In this document: in pieces, positions 28,112-35,985 of the stretch
How positions within the stretch are numbered: position 1 is the stretch's first letter
Layout: the number at the start of each line of letters is the position of its first letter
Virus record (IMG/VR): IMGVR_UViG_3300024226_000001
Coordinates: 62,001-126,000 of that record
Strand: one strand, 5' to 3'
From: a virus
Length of the DNA: 64,000 nt
The notes under the pieces: model-generated
Seen by the model: only the letters and a program-made list of their open reading frames with translations
Told to the model about the DNA's origin: nothing
The model's database searches: none
Position numbers and translations under genes: made by a program

Positions 28112-29983
28112 ATGGCACTTAAAAAACTAAGACAAGTATTTCAGGAAACTAATATCAATGCATTTCAAGATATGTTGAATAGCAGGGTTCTAGTAACTGA
28201 AAAAATACAAGGAGCTTCATTTCACGTTAGAAGAAACCAGACTAAATTTGAATATTACAAATCTGGAGATTCTAGAATGAACATGATAGACAGAACAATA
28301 GTAGGTTTATATGAAACAGGTGTCAAGCACATCCAAAGTTTAGATCCTAGTATAAAGGAACAAATGCCACATGATTGGAAATTTGGTTTTGAATATTTAC
28401 CTGAATTAAACGTGTCAGAATATAAATATACTAAACTACCTAAAAACAATTTAATACTTACGCACATTCAAACTATGAATGAGTCAGGTAAGATTAGAAA
28501 AACAATTAGCGATCCAATTATATTAAATAAATGGGCAAAGATATTAGAGGTTCAAGGACCTAGCATTGTGTTTGATGGTATGCTATCTCAAATGCAAAAA
28601 GAAGAATTAATAAGTGTTTTATCTATGTCAGATAAGGAGTTTTCTGAAGCATTTGATTATGATCCAAATACAGATGCAAGATTACCTTTCACTCAAAAGA
28701 TGATTAAGACATTTAATCCAAATGCAGTTTCTCCTACGTTAAATGAAGACTTTGAAGTAGAAATTGACGGATTAATAGTTTCTTTTATTGATGAGAAAAA
28801 ATCTAGATCTTTTAAATTAGAAGATTTTACAAGAACTGTTAGTGAAAATAAGAGATCAAGCCACATGTATCAAATTACTATTGCTGGTCTTATTGAATTT
28901 ATTTCTACATTTGAAATGAAAGACATTCAACTAAATGAAGAAACAGCAGACTGGAGATATATTGAATTAATGTCAGTGATGTTTAATACGTATGTTAAAG
29001 AACACTCTGCTAAGTTTATTGGTGTTAACTTTGAATCAGCTGATTTTGCAGATTCAGATTCCTTTAAACTAAATACTAAATACATTAAGAACGAGACCAC
29101 TCTTTCTTATGTTGAAAACGAAATACTTGCAGAATTATTTAAAATAACTTTAGGTTCTTTTAGAAAAAAGAGAAGCAAGGAAAGCGATATCATAAATGCA
29201 GAAATGTTAGAGCATTTAAATCAAATAGTAGAAACTATAGATAAGAAAGTATTTGTAGAGAATACCGATGAAAATTCCATATACGACTTTAATAATTTCA
29301 TATTACATAATAAAGTAAAGACAAGTGTTAATTTAAATGAAGCACTTAAAGTAGATCATCCTGAACAAGGAGGAGAATTAGTAAATATGTTTGTTGGTAG
29401 ATTCCAACCATTTACACTTGGACATGCTAAAGTATTAGAAACTATACACAAAGAAAATGGATATCCTGTGGTTGTTTTATTAGTAAAAGCAAAGAATAAG
29501 AAAAAGGAAGATGCATTTAAAAGACCTTATGATGAGAAGACACAATTAGATATGTTTAAGGCGGTTCAAAAACAATATCCATTCTTAAAAGAAATCTTTG
29601 TAATTCCAACCGGAGGTATTGATACAATGTTCAATGCAATGAGACCAACTTATGAACCCGTATTATGGGGAACAGGAAGCGATAGAATGAAAACTTACGG
29701 ATTCCAAGTAAATAAAGATTCTTATAGAGAAGATCTTGGAGTTAGGAGTGATTTTGGATTATTTGAAATTCCAAGAACAGACAATAATATTTCAGCGACT
29801 CAGGTTAGAAACGCAATGCTAGACGGAGATGAAGGATTATTTAAGTCAACAACACCCAAAGCATTACATAAAATGTATGGCGAACTTAAGAAAAAATTAG
29901 AAGATTCAGTAGGTACTTCAGAATCAAATGAAGTTGCTGAATCATTATTAACATTTAAACAATTTTTAGAAAACAATGGATAG
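28112..29983 (+). CDS. RNA ligase-like domain fused to NMNAT-like nucleotidyltransferase
   Basis: A protein of 623 residues with two enzyme domains. The N-terminal domain is a covalent nucleotidyltransferase: motif I EKIQG (Lys31), a motif III-like FGFEYL, motif IV EIDGLIV (Glu217) and motif V SFKLED (Lys235). The C-terminal domain is an HxGH-superfamily adenylyl/cytidylyltransferase: GRFQPFTLGH (429-438) and ISATQVR (560-566, the ISSTxxR motif), as in NMN adenylyltransferases. The last residues (ESLLTFKQFLENNG) resemble the capsid leader of neighbouring proteins but lie at the C-terminus. The NMNAT-like domain could supply or rebuild NAD or process adenylylated intermediates; this coupling is inference. 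The gene overlaps the next by 8 bases. Confidence 0.8.
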   Translation: MALKKLRQVFQETNINAFQDMLNSRVLVTEKIQGASFHVRRNQTKFEYYKSGDSRMNMIDRTIVGLYETGVKHIQSLDPSIKEQMPHDWKFGFEYLPELNVSEYKYTKLPKNNLILTHIQTMNESGKIRKTISDPIILNKWAKILEVQGPSIVFDGMLSQMQKEELISVLSMSDKEFSEAFDYDPNTDARLPFTQKMIKTFNPNAVSPTLNEDFEVEIDGLIVSFIDEKKSRSFKLEDFTRTVSENKRSSHMYQITIAGLIEFISTFEMKDIQLNEETADWRYIELMSVMFNTYVKEHSAKFIGVNFESADFADSDSFKLNTKYIKNETTLSYVENEILAELFKITLGSFRKKRSKESDIINAEMLEHLNQIVETIDKKVFVENTDENSIYDFNNFILHNKVKTSVNLNEALKVDHPEQGGELVNMFVGRFQPFTLGHAKVLETIHKENGYPVVVLLVKAKNKKKEDAFKRPYDEKTQLDMFKAVQKQYPFLKEIFVIPTGGIDTMFNAMRPTYEPVLWGTGSDRMKTYGFQVNKDSYREDLGVRSDFGLFEIPRTDNNISATQVRNAMLDGDEGLFKSTTPKALHKMYGELKKKLEDSVGTSESNEVAESLLTFKQFLENNG

Positions 29984-31055
29984 GTACGATTTTGAAAGAG
30001 CACTACATAGTGCTGCAAAAACCAACGCTGAAAATGAAGCGTTAATTATAGAATCCTATATTGGAGTTGCAACGACCGGAAGTAAATCTGCCCAACAGAA
30101 TTTATTTAATTCAATTAATAGAACATTTAAAAAGAATAAGTGTCCATGGCAAGGTGTTAAGTTTACTTCAACACAGGATGTTAAACAACAACCTGATGGC
30201 AGGTTATGGCTTTCTAAAATGGATGACGATACATTCGGAGTAGTTTTTCAATATTTAATGTTAAATAAAAGCGAAGCAAACGAATTGTTTAATATTGGAA
30301 GAGACGATAATGGAATTGGTGCTGGAGAAATAATGCTAGCGTATATTGTAGAAAATATAAAAATAGGTGGAGGTGCGGCCGATACTGACTTAGAATTATA
30401 TAATGAAAGGTGGTCACCAATTAAACCACCCCTTGGTAAATGTGAGTTAAAAGAAGCTCAAATGTCAAAGGGCATGTTACAAAATTGGAGAACAGGTGCA
30501 AAACACCAGGGAATTAATAGTACTTATGTACCGAAGTTAACGGCATTATATGACGCAGTAAAATATAATATTGAAGAAATCAACCCGGACGGAGATGGTA
30601 AAGATATGGCTGCCGGTGGAGGTTGGATAAATGAATGGGGAACTGTAGGTGGAAAAAGATTTAAGCATATTCAAAATTTAACTAAGACAGATATTCAGGC
30701 CCTTTCTTCTAGTGAAAGAGATTTTAAAATAGGTCCTGGAGATAAAGATAACGGCGCATTAGTAATTAAATTTAATGACGTAGAATTAGGAAAGCTAAGT
30801 GACTCTAAAACTGCAGAAAAAATTAAAAGTATAATAGAGACTGAGCCTTCCGTTAGAACATTTACTGAAATACAAGACGATGTAATTTCAGCAGTAGGAG
30901 ATATACCTACTCCATTCCTTTTTATAGAGTCTAAAGATCATGAAATAGTAGCTTTTCACTATTACAAGAAATTACCTGGAAAAACTAGCGAATTACAAAT
31001 ATATTCTATTACACAAGGTAAATTTAAATATAAAATAAAGCCTAACCGAGTTTAA
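29976..31055 (+). CDS. Unknown protein with possible nuclease-like core
   Basis: A protein of 359 residues overlapping the ligase-NMNAT gene by 8 bases, so coupled to it. The middle contains GIGAGEIMLAYIV, then GGGAADTDLEL, then KCELKEAQ. The acidic-residue-then-ExK spacing recalls a PD-(D/E)XK nuclease core (Asp in DTDLEL, Glu and Lys in ELK). The match is weak and no other support is visible. The N-terminal 40 residues are helical (DFERALHSAAKT). The C-terminal region is beta-rich and Lys-rich. Context with two ligases suggests nucleic acid processing. Confidence 0.6.
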   Translation: MDRYDFERALHSAAKTNAENEALIIESYIGVATTGSKSAQQNLFNSINRTFKKNKCPWQGVKFTSTQDVKQQPDGRLWLSKMDDDTFGVVFQYLMLNKSEANELFNIGRDDNGIGAGEIMLAYIVENIKIGGGAADTDLELYNERWSPIKPPLGKCELKEAQMSKGMLQNWRTGAKHQGINSTYVPKLTALYDAVKYNIEEINPDGDGKDMAAGGGWINEWGTVGGKRFKHIQNLTKTDIQALSSSERDFKIGPGDKDNGALVIKFNDVELGKLSDSKTAEKIKSIIETEPSVRTFTEIQDDVISAVGDIPTPFLFIESKDHEIVAFHYYKKLPGKTSELQIYSITQGKFKYKIKPNRV

Positions 31056-31075
31056 ATAAACAAATACAAATAAAA

Positions 31076-34000
31076 ATGAGCACTAAAAAAACATTCGAAA
31101 GCTTTGTAAATTCAATGAACGAAAACGTTGATTTATATAAAGTATACAAAAAGGTTTCTGGGAAATATTCCTTGAGAAAGCCTTCTTATTGGGGAGATCT
31201 ATTTAACCAAAGAGCTTCTATTCCATATAGAGAATTAACTAAATATGATAAAGAATTACATTCCTTAGACGTATACACTACTAAAGAATTAGGATGTCAT
31301 AACGAATATCCATTACAATCTAACTTTAAAGTTCAAGTGCCACAGGTATTTGTATTATATTGTAACACTGAATCAGGTGAGCTTGGAGAGTATTATGGAA
31401 TGAGTATTCTTGTAAATACAGAAGGAGCAACATATCCAAGATATGCATGTGGTATGCCAGATTTCGAACCAGAATTACATAACTTTGTAAATGGAATTCC
31501 TGAAAGCTATTTAAACATTGTAACGACTGGTGCTCAATTGTTACATGAACAGATGATAGTTGAAGGTCAATTTTCATGGCTTACATCCGATACAAACACA
31601 CAAATAGGTTCTGAAAGACAGAACATGATTACAGTATTTATGTATGATAATATGGGTAACAAGTGGACGGAAAAGGATTATGAAGGATATGGTGAATTTG
31701 GTGGAATGGATTATTATGATCTTGTTGCTACAATGAATGGATATACTGAAGAAGATGTTAAAACAATGAAAGGTTCATTTAAAGAATTAAGACAACTTGG
31801 TATTGATTTAGCATTCGGTAAAATAAAGACCAAAGATAAAAAGAAAAAGACATTATTCCCTGCATTAGTTGAAGATCCAAGATTTAATTGGAAAAGACAT
31901 GACTTTACTGAAGAAGCAGAATCTGATCCAAATCAATCATGGTATCAAGAACCTGAGTATGATGATTATGAAGATGATGACGATTACGAAAACGGATGGT
32001 ATGAATCAAAGGTTACTGAAGCCAAAAAGCTTACAATTAAAGATGTTGAAAAGGCATGGGATTTTTCTTATGGTGAAGATTTTGAATATGAATATGGTAG
32101 TGTCTATGTTGAAATCATGGGAAAATATAAAGGTAAAATTACTAAAGATGAATTAGCTAAAATATGGGACGACAAGTATGGTGAAGATTTACAAAGTGAA
32201 CATGGTGGATTCTTTGATAAGCTAGACGAAAATTTAAATGAAGCTACTGTAGTAATGGATGCAATAGATCCTAAATCAAAAACACTCAAAAAGCTTTTAA
32301 AGAAATATAATGTTAAAATGAAAGTTTTAACAATGAACGGCCCTGGTGGCAATTGGCCAGAAGTTGAAATGACAGGTTCAAGAGAAGATTTACAATCAGT
32401 ATTAGCCGATCCTAATGGATGGGACGATCCTGAATTAGGAGAATACATTGAAGAATCTAATATATTAGAAGCTAGATCTATTAACAAGATTTCAAAGGAA
32501 TTTGGAGAAACAGTTAATAAGATGAAAGATATTGTAAAGATATACATCGCTGCGGAAGATGGAAGTGATGAGAAAGCAGCAACTAGACAGCAGCTAATAG
32601 ATTTAACAGCAAAAAAGAAAGCTCTTACAAATGAACTAGATGATGCAGTAGCTGGTAAAAACAAAGATGTAAAATTAGTTATCAGTGAGGGTGTTATGTC
32701 TGACATTCACCAAATGATAGGTAATCACAAATCATTTGATACTTTTCAGAAAGAATTCTTTAAAGAATACGGACATAAGAAAGTAATGAAGAAAACTCCA
32801 GAGTTTTTAGAATGGTTAAAGGCACTATATAATGATTTTGAATATACGTCAGGTGAAGCTGTTGAAGAAAGGTATACTAAAAAGTCATTATTAAAAAAAT
32901 TAGGAGATGCAGATGATGCAATGATTCAAACCGGAAACGGAAAAGAATATATCATTTATAATCCTGATTCTAATAACGATGACAATGCTGCAATGTGGCA
33001 TGATAAATCAGTATTTGCACTAGATCAAGACGGTGGAGAGCATGAAATAGCATATAAGGATATAGGGCTAGTAATGGTAGAATCAGCAGTTAATGAAGAT
33101 GTGTATGCAGACTTAGAAGACACTATTTCTAATATGGAATTTGATGCATATCAAAACTTAGCATCTGAATTTGGTATAGATGCTGAAGATCCCAACGAAA
33201 TGATGGACTTTATTCAAAATGAACTTGACAAGAAGGGTGCTAAACTCTTAATCAAGAACATTGAAAAAGGAGTTTATGAATCATTAGTTAATGAAAAGGA
33301 CGACGCCGGTGACCACTTAGATAATCTTGCAGATTTAGTAGGTAAAGCTAAAGATTTCTTTGCAATCGGTAAAGAATTAAAAGCAGGTAAATACAAATAC
33401 GACTATAGTGATAGTATGATGCCAATGTATACGATAAAAGCAGATGGTTTTAAATTTGCAATACTTAACAAAAGATATGTTGACGGCGGCGATAGAGAAG
33501 TTGGAGAGATTGCTATTGGCCTAATGGAATCAATGGTTATTGAAGCTAAGGGTTTTAAAAACGATGAAGATTTCGAAGAATTTTTAAAAGAAATCGATGC
33601 TATGCCAGAAAGAGCAGTTAGAAAGATAATGGGTAAAGAATATATCGATACTCCTGGTTTTTATCAAGATGAAAAAGACAATTATGATGATGTAATTGAC
33701 TTCATGATTTCAAACATGGGTGCAAATATTTATCACCAATTAGAACAGTGGTGGGAATTAAACGTAATGAAACCGGGTCTTAGAGAATCTAAAATTCAAA
33801 TAAAAAGAAGATATACCGATAATCATCCTGCACAAACTTCAGGTAGAACTGCTAAAGTCAGAAACGCAATGATCGAGGCATTAGCGGATGGTGTATTAAC
33901 AGAAGAAGAATTCAATAATATTCTAAAAGAAAAATCAATCGATAATAAAAGATGGATGAGAAGAAATTCTAAATACTTTACAGTAAGTGAAAATGGAATT

Positions 34001-34294
34001 GGTCTTTCTAAATTTGGAAAAAGAATATTAACTGGAATTAAACCAGTTGTTAGTTTAACATTAGAATCTTTTATTAACGAAGCTAATTATATTAAATTTA
34101 AAGGAAAGAAAGTAGATATTAGTTCATTAGAAATGGAAGATGTTGATATGAAAGATTATCCAGATTTCACAGATGCATTCTTTAGTTATGGTGAATATTC
34201 TAATGGAAAAGAAATGACTGACGAAGAATTATCAGATTTCACAGATGATAATCCAGACTTAGCTAATGAATTAGCACATGATTCCTTACATTAA
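31076..34294 (+). CDS. Large internal head polyprotein with many predicted prohead-protease sites
   Basis: A protein of 1072 residues. The leader KTFESFVNSMNE16 resembles the T4 capsid-targeting sequence. At least eight further (I/L/V/M)-x-E sites lie in linkers: KVTE315|A, ENLNE389|A, NILE465|A, LVISE538|G, SAVNE674|D, SLVNE740|K, SMVIE823|A and SFINE1002|A. Pieces between them differ: 315-389 contains a tandem repeat (DVEKAWDFSYGED, then ELAKIWDDKYGED); 390-465 is a small alpha/beta piece; 1003-1072 is an acidic domain with a DYPDF core. No catalytic motif was seen. The architecture fits a string of small proteins packaged together and separated by the protease. Cleavage is predicted, not shown. 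Confidence 0.78.
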   Translation: MSTKKTFESFVNSMNENVDLYKVYKKVSGKYSLRKPSYWGDLFNQRASIPYRELTKYDKELHSLDVYTTKELGCHNEYPLQSNFKVQVPQVFVLYCNTESGELGEYYGMSILVNTEGATYPRYACGMPDFEPELHNFVNGIPESYLNIVTTGAQLLHEQMIVEGQFSWLTSDTNTQIGSERQNMITVFMYDNMGNKWTEKDYEGYGEFGGMDYYDLVATMNGYTEEDVKTMKGSFKELRQLGIDLAFGKIKTKDKKKKTLFPALVEDPRFNWKRHDFTEEAESDPNQSWYQEPEYDDYEDDDDYENGWYESKVTEAKKLTIKDVEKAWDFSYGEDFEYEYGSVYVEIMGKYKGKITKDELAKIWDDKYGEDLQSEHGGFFDKLDENLNEATVVMDAIDPKSKTLKKLLKKYNVKMKVLTMNGPGGNWPEVEMTGSREDLQSVLADPNGWDDPELGEYIEESNILEARSINKISKEFGETVNKMKDIVKIYIAAEDGSDEKAATRQQLIDLTAKKKALTNELDDAVAGKNKDVKLVISEGVMSDIHQMIGNHKSFDTFQKEFFKEYGHKKVMKKTPEFLEWLKALYNDFEYTSGEAVEERYTKKSLLKKLGDADDAMIQTGNGKEYIIYNPDSNNDDNAAMWHDKSVFALDQDGGEHEIAYKDIGLVMVESAVNEDVYADLEDTISNMEFDAYQNLASEFGIDAEDPNEMMDFIQNELDKKGAKLLIKNIEKGVYESLVNEKDDAGDHLDNLADLVGKAKDFFAIGKELKAGKYKYDYSDSMMPMYTIKADGFKFAILNKRYVDGGDREVGEIAIGLMESMVIEAKGFKNDEDFEEFLKEIDAMPERAVRKIMGKEYIDTPGFYQDEKDNYDDVIDFMISNMGANIYHQLEQWWELNVMKPGLRESKIQIKRRYTDNHPAQTSGRTAKVRNAMIEALADGVLTEEEFNNILKEKSIDNKRWMRRNSKYFTVSENGIGLSKFGKRILTGIKPVVSLTLESFINEANYIKFKGKKVDISSLEMEDVDMKDYPDFTDAFFSYGEYSNGKEMTDEELSDFTDDNPDLANELAHDSLH
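32033..32233 (+). repeat. Tandem protein repeat inside polyprotein
   Basis: Two adjacent units of about 33 residues (residues 320-354 and 355-386 of the polyprotein) share D-(V/E)-x-(K/A)-x-W-D-x-x-Y-G-E-D. The repeat lies exactly between two predicted cleavage sites. Confidence 0.7.
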
Positions 34295-34304
34295 AAGATA
34301 TATA
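34295..34304 (+). promoter_or_regulatory. Putative late promoter box AAGATATATA
   Basis: The box begins at the base following the stop codon of the polyprotein gene and ends 24 nt before the ATG at 34329. Activity is inferred. Confidence 0.5.
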
Positions 34305-34328
34305 CTATTATAAACAAAACAATATAAA

Positions 34329-35663
34329 ATGAAACTATATACTAACTTCGATAATTTTATCAATGAAGCAAAGGTTATGAAGCAGAAAGATACTGCTAAA
34401 ATAGCAAAAAAATTAGCAGCTGCTCTTTCAAAAGCAGACGGAAAAGAATTCACAATTTCTAAAAATTCATTAGATTCCGGTGGTTTTGATCTAGATATGG
34501 ATGGAGACGAATATGCAGGAGGAACTTATTTTATTGGTGATGCTGGTGAAATAGTAAACGCAGCAACACATAATGATGTATATGGTCACATGGACGATAG
34601 CGAAGCTGAATTAGTTAAAACAATTAAAAAGGGTAAATTTGCAAAATACAGAGCAACTGAATCTTTAGAACTTAATGAAGCTCTAGCTTCTTCCAAGTTA
34701 AGAGGATTAATAGACATCAAAAAAGGTGGTAAGGAATTAATTAAAGGTATATACGGTCTTGCTAAAGTAGCACTAGATAAAGTTACCGATGATATGATAA
34801 TTTCTAATAGCAACCCAGTTGAAGTTTATAAGAAAGCAAAAACATTCGGAAACGTAATTGTATTTTGGATTTCTAGAAATGAAAAAGAAAATGAATATGC
34901 TCCTTCTTCCGGAAGATATGTTGAAATGATTCCTGGAAATTGTTTATTAGCTGTTTCTAATGGAAAAAATGAAATGTTTCAGAACGATTCAATATGGAAT
35001 AGAAACAGCGACACAATAGGTGGTAAGAAAAACACAAGAAGACTTAAGAACATGGGTAAATACCCTGGATCTAAAGATACTGTCGGTGTTAACAAATCAC
35101 ACAACCAATATAGTGGAACGGGATTAGGTAACATTAAAAGAATTGCGGAAATGTCTGACGAATGTTACATTATTAATTTAGACACATTAAGAGCTTCTTT
35201 ATCTACCGATGATAAGACATCTGCAAGAGCAGAGGCAAAATCTGGAGCTACTGCACTTACAAACCCTAAGAAAATCAAAGAGGATAACTTAACAAGGTAT
35301 AACGATATTCTTGCGAAGAAAGCTGATAACCCAGATAAAATAGACAAGAAAGTTAAAGAAATTATCGAAGATGCACACCAATTCTTAATGGCTGGTTTAG
35401 CTAAAAAAGAATTAGGAAACTATAACGAATTAACAATAGGAAAAGACCCTAAAGGAAGAGAAATTAGACCTAGAGATTTAACCAATTATATTGCAAATAT
35501 ATTGTCAGATTATCAAGGATATGTTTCAGCATACGTTAATATGAAAACTGAAGAAGAAAAATTCGGTTCATCAAGTTCTTGGTATATGAGAGATGCTAAG
35601 CGTAAAGCACTAGAGCTTAAGCAAAGAATGGCTAAATGGGATAATAAAAACATAGTTTGGTAA
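34329..35663 (+). CDS. Leader-bearing protein, probable packaged head protein
   Basis: A protein of 444 residues. The start MKLYTNFDNFINE13|A matches the leader seen in neighbouring genes, with the predicted cut at the same residue number as in the next gene. A second site, LELNE117|A, separates an acidic alpha/beta piece (14-117) from a 327-residue basic domain. That domain contains FGNVIVFWISRNE, GTGLGNIKRIAEMS and a C-terminal Lys/Arg-rich helix. I recognise no family for it; its size and mixed alpha/beta character suggest an enzyme or effector. Packaging in the head is inferred from the leader. Confidence 0.7.
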   Translation: MKLYTNFDNFINEAKVMKQKDTAKIAKKLAAALSKADGKEFTISKNSLDSGGFDLDMDGDEYAGGTYFIGDAGEIVNAATHNDVYGHMDDSEAELVKTIKKGKFAKYRATESLELNEALASSKLRGLIDIKKGGKELIKGIYGLAKVALDKVTDDMIISNSNPVEVYKKAKTFGNVIVFWISRNEKENEYAPSSGRYVEMIPGNCLLAVSNGKNEMFQNDSIWNRNSDTIGGKKNTRRLKNMGKYPGSKDTVGVNKSHNQYSGTGLGNIKRIAEMSDECYIINLDTLRASLSTDDKTSARAEAKSGATALTNPKKIKEDNLTRYNDILAKKADNPDKIDKKVKEIIEDAHQFLMAGLAKKELGNYNELTIGKDPKGREIRPRDLTNYIANILSDYQGYVSAYVNMKTEEEKFGSSSSWYMRDAKRKALELKQRMAKWDNKNIVW

Positions 35664-35664
35664 A

Positions 35665-35982
35665 ATGAAAAAAGTAAAATTATTTGAACAATACATTAAT
35701 GAATCAGCTATCGATTTATTAGCAGATGAAATAGAAGATGCAAAAGCATTTGATGCGTTTTCAGATGGACAATCAGTTCAAGCAAGATCTACTAAAAAAA
35801 CATGGGACGATGGTGTTCCAGTTTTAAAGTATATTGCTAGAGCTCCAAAAAAATCTGTTAAATTACCTAAGAAATTTAAAGTAGTAGACGACACTAAATA
35901 TGGATGGTGGTATTTACAAGTATCAGGAGTATGGTATGGCATCGAACAAGATGATTATGGAACTCCACCATTTGAATATTAA
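35665..35982 (+). CDS. Small leader-bearing protein, probable internal head protein
   Basis: A protein of 105 residues starting one base after the previous stop. MKKVKLFEQYINE13|S has the shared leader with the predicted cut after Glu13, leaving a 92-residue product. The mature part has an acidic helix followed by a basic, aromatic beta region (KYGWWYLQVSGVWYG). It is comparable in size and build to T4 internal proteins IPI-IPIII. The function after cleavage is unknown. Confidence 0.7.
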   Translation: MKKVKLFEQYINESAIDLLADEIEDAKAFDAFSDGQSVQARSTKKTWDDGVPVLKYIARAPKKSVKLPKKFKVVDDTKYGWWYLQVSGVWYGIEQDDYGTPPFEY

Positions 35983-35985
35983 GAT

